Shown: positions 36,354 through 45,111, numbered from the stretch's first letter. The stretch: 64,000 nucleotides of DNA from Streptomyces sp. SS1-1 (GCF_008973465.1 NZ_WBXN01000004.1:2232001-2296000), one strand, 5' to 3'. Translations and numbers: made by a program. The notes: generated from the letters alone by a model not told the origin.

Positions 36354-37355
36354 CTACTCGGTCCCCAGGTGCGCCATCTGCGGGGCCGGGTAGCGGTCGC
36401 CGGCCGCGGCGCCCGGGGGCACCGCCTCCTCGATCGCCGTCAGGTCCGCCTCGTCCAGGGTGACGTCGAGGGCGCCCAGCGACTCGGTGAGCCGTTCGCG
36501 GGTGCGGGCCCCGACGAGCGGCACGATGTCCTCGCCGCGTGACAGCACCCAGGCGATGGCGATCTGGGCGACGGAGACGCCCTTGCGCTCGGCGATCTTC
36601 CGCAGCGCCTCGACGAGGTCCAGGTTGTGCCGGAGGTTGTCGCCCTGGAAGCGGGGCGAGTGGGCCCGGAAGTCGTGCGCGGCGAGCTGCCGGTCGCGCG
36701 TGAAGTGCCCGGAGATCAGGCCGCGGGAGAGCACGCCGTAGGCGGTGACGGAGATGCCCAGCTCGCGAGTGGTGGGCAGGATCTCCGCCTCGATGCCGCG
36801 GGAGATCAGGGAGTACTCGATCTGCAGGTCCGCGACGGGCGCGGTGGCGGCGGCGCGGCGGATCGTCTCGGCGCCGACCTCGCTGAGGCCGACGTGCCGG
36901 ACGTGGCCCTTCTCGATCAGTTCGGCGATGGCGCCGACCGTCTCCTCGATGGGGACGTCGGGGTCGAGCCGGGAGATCCGGTAGACGTCGATGTGGTCGA
37001 CGCCGAGGCGTTGCAGGGAGTAGGCGGCGAAGTTCTTCACGGCGGCGGGCCGGCCGTCGAAGCCGCTCCATTCGCCGTCGGGGCCGCGCAGCGCGCCGAA
37101 CTTCACGCTGACCTGCGCCTTCTCACGCAGCTCGGCGGGCGCGGCGCGCAGGGCCTCGCCGATGAGGAGTTCGTTGTGGCCCATGCCGTAGAAGTCGCCG
37201 GTGTCGAGCAGGGTGACGCCCGCGTCCAGGGCGGCGTGGATCGTGGCGATCGACTCGGCCCGGTCCGCGTCGCCGTAGAGCGCCGACATGCCCATGCAGC
37301 CGAGGCCGAGGGCGGAGACCTGGGGGCCGGTGGTTCCGAGGGGTCGGGTTGGCAT
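36354..37355 (-). CDS. Aldo/keto reductase with altered catalytic histidine
   Basis: A 333-residue AKR with the (beta/alpha)8 fold: GTTGPQVSALGLGCMGMS, LDTGDFYGMGHNE (catalytic Asp and Tyr), a Lys in SVKFGA, and NADPH-binding residues in LVGARTRERL. In the usual His position the sequence reads VYRISRLDP instead of the common xxHRxDP form; this occurs in a known actinobacterial subgroup as far as I recall. The ATG at 37355 suits GGAGG best; an in-frame ATG at 37361 has the site too close. It is the first gene of an operon with TetR. Confidence 0.88.
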   Translation of the reverse strand: MPTRPLGTTGPQVSALGLGCMGMSALYGDADRAESIATIHAALDAGVTLLDTGDFYGMGHNELLIGEALRAAPAELREKAQVSVKFGALRGPDGEWSGFDGRPAAVKNFAAYSLQRLGVDHIDVYRISRLDPDVPIEETVGAIAELIEKGHVRHVGLSEVGAETIRRAAATAPVADLQIEYSLISRGIEAEILPTTRELGISVTAYGVLSRGLISGHFTRDRQLAAHDFRAHSPRFQGDNLRHNLDLVEALRKIAERKGVSVAQIAIAWVLSRGEDIVPLVGARTRERLTESLGALDVTLDEADLTAIEEAVPPGAAAGDRYPAPQMAHLGTE

Positions 37356-37379
37356 CGTCATGTCCTCCACTGTGCCGTA

Positions 37380-37411
37380 ACAGATGACAGATTTCAATAT
37401 CTGTCATCTGT
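37380..37411 (-). promoter_or_regulatory. Perfect TetR-type operator before the aldo/keto reductase
   Basis: ACAGATGACAGAT (37380-37392) and ATCTGTCATCTGT (37399-37411) are perfect inverted repeats with a six-base AT-rich spacer. On the minus strand TTGACA (complement of 37409-37414) forms a -35, with the rest of the operator covering the spacer and -10. Binding would block transcription of the AKR-TetR operon. Confidence 0.75.
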
Positions 37412-37455
37412 CAATCCAGTCCACCTTCGCCGCGATCGGCCCCCGTCGCGGAAAC

Positions 37456-37500
37456 ACTGGTCCAGACCTCTTGACGAAAGGTCTGGACCACGAGCACTGT
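37456..37500 (+). promoter_or_regulatory. Chitinase promoter with two DasR-type (dre) sites
   Basis: ACTGGTCCAGACCTCT (37456-37471) matches the DasR site ACTGGTCTAGACCACT at 14 of 16 positions, and AAAGGTCTGGACCACG (37477-37492) at 12 of 16. The 12-mers TGGTCCAGACCT and AGGTCTGGACCA are exact reverse complements and flank a -35-like TTGACG (37471-37476). A -10 candidate CACTGT lies at 37495-37500 (18-base spacer). This pattern resembles known Streptomyces chitinase promoters, induced by chitin and N-acetylglucosamine signals. Confidence 0.75.
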
Positions 37501-37543
37501 CATGCCTACGACACCTCACCGCACCCCCCACCGGGAGGCCCGT

Positions 37544-38590
37544 ATGCTCCGCCGCGCCCTGCGCGTGCTCGCCGTCGCGCTGACGACGGCCGCTCTCGCC
37601 CAACTCCCCGTCGCCGCACCCGCGTCCGCCGACGACACCTGTGCCGTGAAGCCGAAACCGGCCGGCAAGGTGCTCCAGGGCTACTGGGAGAACTGGGACG
37701 GCGCCGCCAACGGCGTCCACCCGCCCTTCGGCTGGACCCCGATCACCGACTCCGGTATCGCGCGGCACGGCTACAACGTGATCAACGCGGCGTTCCCGGT
37801 GATCCGTTCCGACGGCACGGCGCTGTGGGAGGACGGCATGGACAGCGGGGTGAAGGTGGCCACGCCCGCGGAGATGTGCGCGGCGAAGGCGGCCGGCGCC
37901 ACGATCCTGATGTCGATCGGCGGCGCCACCGCCGGGATCGACCTCACCTCGACGGCGGTGGCGGACCGGTTCGTCGACACGATCGTCCCGATCCTGAAGC
38001 GGTACAACTTCGACGGCATCGACATCGACATCGAGACGGGTCTGACCGGCAGCGGGAACATCGCCCAGCTGTCGGCGTCGCAGGCCAACCTCATCCGGAT
38101 CATCGACGGCGTCCTGGCCCGGATGCCGTCCGGCTTCGGCCTGACGATGGCCCCGGAGACGGCGTACGTCACGGGCGGCAGCGTCGTCTACGGCTCGATC
38201 TGGGGCGCCTACCTGCCGGTCATCAAGAAGTACGCCGACAACGGGCGCCTGTGGTGGCTGAACATGCAGTACTACAACGGCAGCCTGTACGGCTGCTCCG
38301 GCGACTCCTACCAGGCCGGCACCGTCCAGGGCTTCGTCGCCCAGACCGACTGCCTCGACAAGGGCCTTGTGGTGCAGGGCACCACCATCCGCGTCCCCTA
38401 CGACAAGCAGGTGCCGGGCCTGCCCGCGCAGCAGGGCGCGGGCGGCGGCCACCTGGCACCGGCCCAGGTCGGCGAGGCGTGGCGGCACTACGGCGGCGCC
38501 CTCAAGGGCCTGATGACCTGGTCGCTCAACTGGGACGGCTCGAAGAACTGGACCTTCGGCGACAACGTCAAGGCGCTGCAGGGCCGCTGA
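37544..38590 (+). CDS. Secreted chitinase, glycoside hydrolase family 18
   Basis: A 348-residue enzyme. The signal peptide (MLRRALRVLAVALTTAAL... to PASADD) is followed directly by a GH18 barrel with no chitin-binding domain. SIGG is in ILMSIGGATAG and the catalytic motif is FDGIDIDIETG (DxxDxDxE, Glu the proton donor). MQYYNG and the final MTWSLNWDG are typical of bacterial GH18 group enzymes. It cleaves chitin outside the cell. The ATG at 37544 follows GGGAGG; the start at 37502 would add 14 residues before the signal. Its stop TGA adjoins the stop of the convergent GNAT gene (TGATCA). Confidence 0.93.
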   Translation: MLRRALRVLAVALTTAALAQLPVAAPASADDTCAVKPKPAGKVLQGYWENWDGAANGVHPPFGWTPITDSGIARHGYNVINAAFPVIRSDGTALWEDGMDSGVKVATPAEMCAAKAAGATILMSIGGATAGIDLTSTAVADRFVDTIVPILKRYNFDGIDIDIETGLTGSGNIAQLSASQANLIRIIDGVLARMPSGFGLTMAPETAYVTGGSVVYGSIWGAYLPVIKKYADNGRLWWLNMQYYNGSLYGCSGDSYQAGTVQGFVAQTDCLDKGLVVQGTTIRVPYDKQVPGLPAQQGAGGGHLAPAQVGEAWRHYGGALKGLMTWSLNWDGSKNWTFGDNVKALQGR

Positions 38591-39118
38591 TCACGGCAGC
38601 TCCCTGACGTACCGGTCGAAGAGCGTCCCGTCGTCCGCGAACCGCTGCCCGCCGGGCGTGAACCCCGCCCGGCGGGCCACGGCGACGGACGCCGCGTTGC
38701 CCGGCTCGACCTGGATGACGGCCGCCCGCGCGCCCTCGGCCGCCGCGTACGGGCAGACCAGGCGGACGGCCCGGGTGGCCAGGCCCCGCCCGCGCCAGGC
38801 CGGGTAGAGGCCGTACGCGACGTTCACCTGCCCCCGCGTGAGCCCCTCCGCCGCGAAGCGCAGGTCGATCGTCCCCGCGAGCGTCCGGCCGCCGTCCACG
38901 CGGATGCCGAAGGCCCGCAGGGAGCCGCCGCCGGCCCACTGCGCGGCACAGTGCCGCAGATAGGCCGCCACGCCCTCGGGGGTGCCGGGGCCGCCACTGA
39001 GCCAGCGGATCAACTGCTCGTCCTCGCCCGCGAGATGGGCCGGACCGTCGTCCGGTCCGAGGGGGGACAGGGTGACCGTCCCGTCGGTGAGGCGCGCGCC
39101 GGGCGGGGGCGTCCGCAT
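38591..39118 (-). CDS. GNAT-family N-acetyltransferase (RimJ/RimL-like)
   Basis: A 175-residue acetyltransferase. It has the acetyl-CoA loop YPAWRGRGLATRAVRLVC and QVEPGNAASVAVARRAGF, typical of RimJ/RimL-type GNATs that modify proteins or antibiotics. The N-terminal LTDGTVTLSPLGPDDGPAHL fits the family. It shares adjoining stop codons with the chitinase and is separated by seven bases from the next gene on the same strand. Confidence 0.88.
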   Translation of the reverse strand: MRTPPPGARLTDGTVTLSPLGPDDGPAHLAGEDEQLIRWLSGGPGTPEGVAAYLRHCAAQWAGGGSLRAFGIRVDGGRTLAGTIDLRFAAEGLTRGQVNVAYGLYPAWRGRGLATRAVRLVCPYAAAEGARAAVIQVEPGNAASVAVARRAGFTPGGQRFADDGTLFDRYVRELP

Positions 39119-39125
39119 ACGGCCG

Positions 39126-39791
39126 TCAGTCCTGGCCGGTTCCGGCGTGCAGGGTGACGAAGAGGCCGTGGGCGCGGGTGCCGTCCGGCAGGCTCCAGAC
39201 GCCGCCGACGTGCCCGAGGGCGCCGCCGGGCAGCCCAGGGGCGCCCTGGGGGGCCGGGCTCAGCACGCGGTGCAGCAGGAGCGAGCCGTCGGCCGTGGTC
39301 ACGCGGGTGCCGTGCGCCAGGTCCTCGGCGACGGGGAGGCCGGGCTGTTCGCCCTTGAGCGCGGGGCCGGTGCGGGAGCGGGTGACGTCCCGGTCGACGG
39401 CGTCGGAGACGCTCTGCGCCTGCGCCTCGGCCCGCCCGTCGATCAGGGCGAGCAACTCGCCGACCAGCACCGGGTCGTGGCAGCCGTCGTACACCCAGCG
39501 CCGGCCCAGGACGCCGTGCTCCGTGGTGCCGATGAGGGCGTGTCCGGCCCCGTCGAGGGGGGCGCCGCGGTACGTCATCGGGACGAGGTATCCGGCCGCC
39601 TCGGGGGCCGACGCGTCGGTGATCACCATGAACTCGATGCCGACCTCGCCCGCGGGGTCGTCCAGCCGGAAGCCGCCGGCCTTCTCCGGCCGGGGCTCGC
39701 CGGAACCGGCGTACCAGGGGCGCGAGGGCAGCCAGGCGGCGAGCAGTTCCAGTTTCGTCGGCGTGAGGGTGGTGCGGTGGATGATGGCCAT
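39126..39791 (-). CDS. Maltokinase N-terminal cap-like domain protein
   Basis: A 221-residue protein beginning MAIIHRTTLTPTKLELLAAWLPSRPWYAG, the hallmark of the maltokinase N-terminal cap domain, here without the kinase part. Such stand-alone cap proteins are common in actinobacteria (CG0192-like) and have no confirmed function. The rest has a beta-rich core (GIEFMVITDAS, GYLVPMTYRGAPLDGA) and ends GLFVTLHAGTGQD. The start at 39791 is preferred over a reading five codons upstream. No maltokinase or trehalose synthase gene is near. Confidence 0.8.
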   Translation of the reverse strand: MAIIHRTTLTPTKLELLAAWLPSRPWYAGSGEPRPEKAGGFRLDDPAGEVGIEFMVITDASAPEAAGYLVPMTYRGAPLDGAGHALIGTTEHGVLGRRWVYDGCHDPVLVGELLALIDGRAEAQAQSVSDAVDRDVTRSRTGPALKGEQPGLPVAEDLAHGTRVTTADGSLLLHRVLSPAPQGAPGLPGGALGHVGGVWSLPDGTRAHGLFVTLHAGTGQD

Positions 39792-39840
39792 GCCGCAGAT
39801 TCTCACGGGCGGGCCGGGGATACGACGCGGGGTCCGGGCG

Positions 39841-41223
39841 TCAGGCGCCGATCAGGCGGCTCGCCAGGTAGCCCTCGATCTGGTCGAGGGAGACGCGCTC
39901 CTGCTTCATGGAGTCGCGCTCGCGGACGGTGACCGCGTTGTCCTCGAGCGTGTCGAAGTCGACGGTGACGCAGAACGGCGTGCCGATCTCGTCCTGGCGG
40001 CGGTAGCGGCGGCCGATGGCGCCCGCGTCGTCGAACTCGATGTTCCAGTTCTGCCGCAGCGCCTGGGCGAGGCCCTTGGCCTTCGGGGACAGGTCGGCGT
40101 TGCGGGAGAGCGGCAGCACGGCGACCTTCACCGGCGCGAGGCGCGGGTCGAGCCGCAGCACGGTCCGCTTCTCCATCTTGCCCTTGGCGTTGGGCGCCTC
40201 GTCCTCGATGTAGGCGTCGAGGAGGAACGCCAGCATCGCGCGGCCGACACCGGCCGCGGGCTCGATGACGTACGGCGTCCAGCGCTCGCCGGCCTCCTGG
40301 TCGAAGTAGGAGAGGTCCTGGCCGGAGGCCTTGGCGTGGGCGGAGAGGTCGTAGTCGGTGCGGTTGGCCACACCCTCCAGCTCGCCCCACTCGTTGCCGC
40401 CGAACTGGAAGCGGTACTCGATGTCAGCGGTGCGCTTGGAGTAGTGGGAGAGCTTCTCCTTCGGGTGCTCGTACCACCGCATGTTCTCCTCGCGCAGGCC
40501 GAGACCGGTGTACCAGTTCCAGCGCTGCTCCATCCAGTACTCCTGCCACTTCTCGTCCTCGCCCGGCTTGACGAAGAACTCCATCTCCATCTGCTCGAAC
40601 TCGCGGGTCCGGAAGATGAAGTTGCCGGGCGTGATCTCGTTGCGGAAGGACTTGCCCATCTGGGCGATGCCGAACGGCGGCTTGCGGCGCGAGGTGGTCT
40701 GCACCTGGGCGAAGTTGGTGAAGATGCCCTGGGCGGTCTCGGGACGCAGGTAGGCGACGGAGCCGGAGTCCTGGGTCGGGCCGAGGTGCGTCGACAGCAG
40801 ACCCGAGAACTGCTTGGGCTCGGTGAACTGGCCCTTGTTGCCGCAGTTCGGGCAGTTGATGTCGGCGAGGCCGTGCTCGGGGGCGTGGCCCTTCTTGGCC
40901 TCGTACGCCTCCTCCAGGTGGTCCGCGCGGAACCGCTTGTGGCAGGAGGTGCACTCGGTCAGGGGGTCCGTGAAGGTGGCGACGTGACCGGAGGCGACCC
41001 ACACCTCGGGCGCGAGGATCACGGACGAGTCGATACCGACGACGTCCTCGCGCGAGGTCACCATGTAACGCCACCACTGGCGCTTGAGGTTCTCCTTGAG
41101 CTCGACACCCAGCGGTCCGTAGTCCCAGGCGGCCTTCGTGCCGCCGTAGATCTCACTACTGGGGAATACGAAGCCACGGCGCTTGCTCAGGCTGACGATG
41201 GTGTCGATCTTGTCGGCGGCCAC
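39841..41223 (-). CDS. glyS: Glycyl-tRNA synthetase (alpha2 type)
   Basis: A 460-residue class II synthetase. The N-terminal motif is [21 protein letters not shown] zinc-like insertion has CTSCHKRF and CPNCGNKG. Motif 2 appears in [27 protein letters not shown] and motif 3 in [17 protein letters not shown] near the C-terminus. It charges glycine onto tRNA-Gly. The start is GTG at 41223 (VAADKID); upstream in-frame codons to 41310 lack a ribosome site. It is divergent from the zinc uptake operon. An anticodon-binding domain closes the protein. Confidence 0.96.
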   Translation of the reverse strand: MAADKIDTIVSLSKRRGFVFPSSEIYGGTKAAWDYGPLGVELKENLKRQWWRYMVTSREDVVGIDSSVILAPEVWVASGHVATFTDPLTECTSCHKRFRADHLEEAYEAKKGHAPEHGLADINCPNCGNKGQFTEPKQFSGLLSTHLGPTQDSGSVAYLRPETAQGIFTNFAQVQTTSRRKPPFGIAQMGKSFRNEITPGNFIFRTREFEQMEMEFFVKPGEDEKWQEYWMEQRWNWYTGLGLREENMRWYEHPKEKLSHYSKRTADIEYRFQFGGNEWGELEGVANRTDYDLSAHAKASGQDLSYFDQEAGERWTPYVIEPAAGVGRAMLAFLLDAYIEDEAPNAKGKMEKRTVLRLDPRLAPVKVAVLPLSRNADLSPKAKGLAQALRQNWNIEFDDAGAIGRRYRRQDEIGTPFCVTVDFDTLEDNAVTVRERDSMKQERVSLDQIEGYLASRLIGA

Positions 41224-41349
41224 GGTGCTCTCTTCATTACGACGACGGGCGACGAAGCGAGGCGCTTCTACAGCGAATGCTTCAGGGTACCGGCGGGGCC
41301 TGCCCTCCAATCAAATCGGTAGCGCTCCGTGGACGCCCGAACACGCTTG

Positions 41350-41387
41350 TTGACAATGGTTTCCAGTGCAGTTGAAAATGAGTGTCA
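41350..41387 (+). promoter_or_regulatory. Two Zur boxes over the znuA promoter; leaderless start
   Basis: TGACAATGGTTTCCA (41351-41365) and TGAAAATGAGTGTCA (41373-41387) both resemble the 15-bp Streptomyces Zur box TGAAAATGATTTTCA. They overlap a strong -35 TTGACA (41350-41355) and a -10-like GAAAAT (41374-41379), with an 18-base spacer. Transcription would begin at about the ATG at 41387, with no ribosome site. Zinc-loaded Zur should thus switch off the operon. Confidence 0.78.
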
Positions 41388-42355
41388 TGAACGTACGACG
41401 ACCTCACATATCCGGGGCCGCCCTCGCGGCTGTCGCCCTCCTCGGGATCGGCTCCCTGTCCGCCTGCTCGACGGACAGCGCCGCGGCCGGCGGCGGGAAG
41501 TTCGATGTCGTCGCGTCGTTCTATCCGATGCAGTTCCTCGCCGAGCGGATCGGCGGGGACCATGTGCACGTCACCACGCTCACCGAACCTGGCCAGGAAC
41601 CGCACGAGCTGGAGCTCAGCCTCCATCAGCGGGCCGAGCTGGAGGAGTCCGACGCGGCGCTGTTCCTCAGCGGACTCCAGCCGTCCGTCGACGAGGCCAT
41701 CGAACAGGCGGGCCTGAAGACGAAGATCGACGCCGCGGACCTCACGAAGCTGGAGGACCACGGCGACGTCGAGCACGACCACGACCACGGCGGGGGGCAC
41801 TCCGGCGAGGAGCACTCCGACGAGGACGAGCACCGCCTCGACCCGCACGTCTGGCTCGACCCCGTGAAGTACGCGGAGGTCGCCGAGGGCGTCGGGACCG
41901 CGTTCGCGAAGGCCGACCCGGAGCACGCGGCCGACTACCGGAAGAACACCGACGCGCTGGTCGACCGGCTGCACGCGCTGGACACCGAGTTCCGCGACGG
42001 CCTGAAGAACACCAAGACCAAGGTCTTCTTCACCAACCACGCCTCCTTCGGCTACTTCGCCGAGCGCTACGGCCTGACCCAGGAGGCCATCTCCGGCGTC
42101 GACCCGGAGAGCGAGCCGAGCCCCGCCCGGATCAAGGAACTGCGCGACGAGGCCCGGGCGGACGGGGTGACCACCGTGTTCTACGAGACCCTGGTGTCCG
42201 GCAAGACCGCGAAGACGCTCGCCCGTGACGCGGGACTGAGGACGGACATCCTCGACCCGCTGGAGGGCATCACCGGCAAGTCCAGGGGCGACGACTACTT
42301 CGCGGTCATGGAGGCCAACCTCACGGCCCTGAAGACGGCGCTGGGCGCCCGATGA
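41387..42355 (+). CDS. znuA: Zinc ABC transporter substrate-binding lipoprotein
   Basis: The 322-residue lipoprotein has a signal peptide and lipobox (GSLSAC, Cys at about residue 26). It is followed by an SBP of the zinc/manganese class (ASFYPMQFLAERIGGDHVHV) with a His/Asp-rich loop (EHDHDHGGGHSGEEHSDEDEH) typical of zinc-specific ZnuA, and HVWLDP. The ATG at 41387 is adopted because the promoter predicts a leaderless mRNA there; in-frame upstream codons (41366, 41378) lie within the Zur boxes. It captures zinc outside the membrane and passes it to ZnuCB. Confidence 0.95.
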   Translation: MNVRRPHISGAALAAVALLGIGSLSACSTDSAAAGGGKFDVVASFYPMQFLAERIGGDHVHVTTLTEPGQEPHELELSLHQRAELEESDAALFLSGLQPSVDEAIEQAGLKTKIDAADLTKLEDHGDVEHDHDHGGGHSGEEHSDEDEHRLDPHVWLDPVKYAEVAEGVGTAFAKADPEHAADYRKNTDALVDRLHALDTEFRDGLKNTKTKVFFTNHASFGYFAERYGLTQEAISGVDPESEPSPARIKELRDEARADGVTTVFYETLVSGKTAKTLARDAGLRTDILDPLEGITGKSRGDDYFAVMEANLTALKTALGAR

Positions 42356-42375
42356 CCCACTCTCTGGAGGACGGC

Positions 42376-43143
42376 ATGAGCGAGTCCGTCATTTCGCTGC
42401 GCGGCGTCCGCGCCGAGCTGGGCTCGCGCCCGGTCCTGCGCGGCATCGACCTCGGCGTCCGCCGCGGCGAGGTCGTCGCCCTGCTCGGCGCCAACGGCTC
42501 CGGCAAGTCGACGGCCGTGCGCACCGTCATCGGCCAGGTGCCGGTCAGCGCCGGCGAGATCGAGCTGTTCGGCACCCCCCGGTCCCGCTTCCGCGACTGG
42601 GCGCGGGTCGGCTACGTCCCGCAGCGCACGACGGCCGCGGGCGGCGTGCCCGCCACGGTCGCCGAGATCGTCTCCTCGGGCCGGCTCTCGCGCACCCGCT
42701 TCGGCCTGTTCCGCAAGGCCGACCGGGCGGCCGTCGCGAACGCCCTGGAGCTCGTCGGCATGGCGGACCGCGCCAAGGACTCCGTCGACGCGCTGTCCGG
42801 CGGGCAGCACCAGCGGGTGCTCATCGCCCGCGCCCTGGCGGCCGAGCCGGAGCTGCTGATCATGGACGAGCCCATGGCGGGCGTCGACCTGGCCAGCCAG
42901 GAGGTCCTCGCCCACACCCTGCGCGAGCAGGTCGCGGCCGGTGCCACGGTCCTGCTCGTCCTGCACGAGCTGGGCCCGCTGGAGCCCCTGATCGACCGGG
43001 CGGTCGTGCTGCGCGACGGCTGCGTCCTGCACGACGGCCCGCCCCCGAAGGCGGTCGGCCAGCACGCGCTGCCCGGCCATGACCACGTCCACCCGCACGC
43101 GGCTCACGACGCCGAACCGATCCGGACGGGACTGCTGAGCTGA
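42376..43143 (+). CDS. znuC: Zinc ABC transporter ATP-binding protein
   Basis: A 255-residue ABC ATPase. Walker A is LLGANGSGKSTAV, the signature is SGGQHQRVLIARAL, Walker B is LLIMDEPMAGVD and the H-loop is VLHE. The C-terminal tail is His-rich (GHDHVHPHAAHD), as in many ZnuC proteins. The ATG at 42376 follows GGAGG at five bases; an ATG at 42352 overlaps the znuA stop but lacks a site, so it is the weaker choice. Its TGA overlaps the znuB ATG. Confidence 0.93.
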   Translation: MSESVISLRGVRAELGSRPVLRGIDLGVRRGEVVALLGANGSGKSTAVRTVIGQVPVSAGEIELFGTPRSRFRDWARVGYVPQRTTAAGGVPATVAEIVSSGRLSRTRFGLFRKADRAAVANALELVGMADRAKDSVDALSGGQHQRVLIARALAAEPELLIMDEPMAGVDLASQEVLAHTLREQVAAGATVLLVLHELGPLEPLIDRAVVLRDGCVLHDGPPPKAVGQHALPGHDHVHPHAAHDAEPIRTGLLS

Positions 43144-44045
43144 TGGAATTCCTGGACTACGACTTCATGCGGCGGGCGCTGCTCGCCGCGATCCTGGTGG
43201 GCATCACCGCGCCGGCGATCGGGATCTACCTCGTGCAGCGCCGCCAGGCGCTCATGGGCGACGGCATCGGCCACGTCGCCATGACCGGCGTCGGCCTGGG
43301 CTTCCTGCTGTCCTGGTCGCCGGTGTGGACCGCGACGCTGGTCTCGGTGTTCGGCGCGGTGCTCATGGAGCTGATCCGCTGGTACGGCAAGACCCGCGGC
43401 GACATCGCCCTGGCGATGCTCTTCTACGGCGGCATGGCCGGCGGTGTGCTGCTGATCAACCTGGCGCCCGGCGGGGCCAACGCCAACCTGCTGTCGTTCC
43501 TGTTCGGATCGCTGTCCACGGTGTCCGAGTCGGACGTGACGGCCATATGCGTCCTCGCGGCGTTCGTGGTCCTCATCACGGTGCTGCTGCGCCGCCAGCT
43601 GTTCGCGGTCAGCCAGGACGAGGAGTTCGCGCGGGTCACGGGCCTGCCGGTGCGGGCGCTGAACCTGCTCACGGCGGTCACGGCGGCCGTGACGGTGACG
43701 GTCGCGATGCGGGTGGTCGGGCTGCTGCTGGTGAGCGCGCTGATGGTGGTGCCGGTGGCGGCCGCCCAGCAGCTGTCCCGCAGTTTCGCGGCGACCTTCG
43801 CGATCGCCGTGGCGATCGGTGTGACCGTGACGATCGGGGGCACGGTCACCTCGTACTACCAGGACGTCCCGCCCGGCGCGACGATCGTGCTGCTGACCAT
43901 CGGCGCGTTCATCGTGCTGACCGCGCTGGCGACCCCGCTGGCCCGGCGACGCGCTCGGGCCCTGGCGGCGGCGCAGCCGGCCGGGGACCCTGTGGAGTGC
44001 GCGGTTCCGGACAGCGGGGACGGCGCGGGCAAGGTCGGCGTCTGA
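43143..44045 (+). CDS. znuB: Zinc ABC transporter permease
   Basis: A 300-residue permease with about eight to nine helices of the ABC-3 (ZnuB/TroC) type: AILVGITAPAIGIYLVQRRQALMGDGIGHVAMTGVG near the start, then GLPVRALNLLTAVTAAVTVTVAMRVVGLLLVSALMVVPVAAA. It forms the membrane channel of the zinc importer. It is coupled to znuC by TGATG and followed 60 bases later by zur. Confidence 0.93.
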   Translation: MEFLDYDFMRRALLAAILVGITAPAIGIYLVQRRQALMGDGIGHVAMTGVGLGFLLSWSPVWTATLVSVFGAVLMELIRWYGKTRGDIALAMLFYGGMAGGVLLINLAPGGANANLLSFLFGSLSTVSESDVTAICVLAAFVVLITVLLRRQLFAVSQDEEFARVTGLPVRALNLLTAVTAAVTVTVAMRVVGLLLVSALMVVPVAAAQQLSRSFAATFAIAVAIGVTVTIGGTVTSYYQDVPPGATIVLLTIGAFIVLTALATPLARRRARALAAAQPAGDPVECAVPDSGDGAGKVGV

Positions 44046-44105
44046 CCGGGCACAGGTCAGGCTGGCACAATGGCGCGGGCAAGGCGCAGACGTGAGGAGG
44101 CAACG

Positions 44106-44522
44106 GTGACGACGGCAGGACCGCCCGTGAAGGGCCGAGCCACCCGGCAGCGCGCCGCCGTGGCGGCAGCCCTCGACGAGGTCGACGAGTTCCGCAGCGC
44201 CCAGGACCTGCACGACATGCTCAAGCACAAGGGCGACTCGGTCGGGCTCACCACCGTCTACCGCACCCTGCAGTCCCTCGCCGAGGCCGGCGAGGTCGAC
44301 GTCCTGCGCACCTCCGAGGGCGAGTCCGTCTACCGCCGCTGCTCCAGCGGCGAGCACCACCACCACCTCGTCTGCCGCGTCTGCGGCAAGGCCGTCGAGG
44401 TCGAGGGCCCGGCGGTGGAGAAGTGGGCGGACGCCATCGCCGCCGAGCACGGCTATGTGAACGTGGCGCACACGGTGGAGATCTTCGGCACCTGCGCGGA
44501 CTGCGCGTCCGCCAACTGCTGA
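44106..44522 (+). CDS. zur: Fur-family zinc uptake regulator
   Basis: The 138-residue Fur-type repressor has an N-terminal winged helix (ATRQRAAVAAALDEVDEF... TTVYRTLQSLAEAGEVDVL) and the metal-binding region GEHHHHLVCRVCGKAVEVEG, with a CADC pair near the end for a structural zinc site. Position after znuB and the Zur boxes before znuA support the Zur call over Fur or Nur. The GTG at 44106 follows GAGGAGG; the start at 44070 lacks a site. Confidence 0.95.
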   Translation: MTTAGPPVKGRATRQRAAVAAALDEVDEFRSAQDLHDMLKHKGDSVGLTTVYRTLQSLAEAGEVDVLRTSEGESVYRRCSSGEHHHHLVCRVCGKAVEVEGPAVEKWADAIAAEHGYVNVAHTVEIFGTCADCASANC

Positions 44523-44641
44523 GCCGTGCCGGGCAGTTGTCCGGATCACATAACCAAGTGACCTGTTTCCGATCATGTGTTTGTATGATCGTCATGGCTT
44601 CTGCGACCACAGGAGCCACACAGGAAACAGGGGAGTACAAC

Positions 44642-45049
44642 TTGAGAATGGGACGTATCGCTGGTGTGACCGCCGCGAGCGCCGCCCTGGTGCTGGCCGT
44701 CGCCAATTCGGCGGCGGCCGCGGACCACACCATGCACACGGGGGATGCCTGGGGGAACGTGCCGGGTGTCGACTGGAGCGGCACCGGCTTCTTCAACGAG
44801 TACGGTGACGTCGTCACGATCAAGGACAACGACGCCGACGGCCGCGGTGTGACGATGAACGTGTACATCGGCAGCCCGAGCGGCAGTCCGCGCTACTCGT
44901 TCACCGTCGGCGGCGAGGGCAACACCGCCACCCGCAAGGCCAGCATGGGCGGCAAGTTCGACCTGCCGGAGAACACCCGCATCGGCTTCAAGTTCTGCCG
45001 GGCGCCCGACGGCGAGTGCAAGGACTACACGTTCCTCAACGACCACTAA
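44642..45049 (+). CDS. Small secreted protein, 135 aa
   Basis: No family is recognised. A signal peptide (MGRIAGVTAASAALVLAVANSAAAA) is followed by a 105-residue mature domain rich in Gly, Asp and Thr, with DNDADGRGVTMNVYIG, a possible DxDxDG calcium loop, and two Cys near the C-terminus (FCRAPDGECKDY). The mature part is probably beta-rich and acts outside the cell. TTG at 44642 is preferred because GGGGAG precedes it; an ATG two codons later would give almost the same protein. It ends at a strong bidirectional terminator. Confidence 0.72.
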   Translation: MRMGRIAGVTAASAALVLAVANSAAAADHTMHTGDAWGNVPGVDWSGTGFFNEYGDVVTIKDNDADGRGVTMNVYIGSPSGSPRYSFTVGGEGNTATRKASMGGKFDLPENTRIGFKFCRAPDGECKDYTFLNDH

Positions 45050-45065
45050 AGGTCAGCGGAACCGC

Positions 45066-45103
45066 GAACGGCCCCCTTCCGCCTCGGTGGAAGGGGGCCG
45101 TTC
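45066..45103. terminator. Strong bidirectional terminator
   Basis: A perfect 15-bp stem (GAACGGCCCCCTTCC, 45066-45080, with its complement at 45089-45103) and an eight-base loop lie between the convergent secreted-protein and uppS genes. Confidence 0.85.
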
Positions 45104-45111
45104 CCGTCAGG

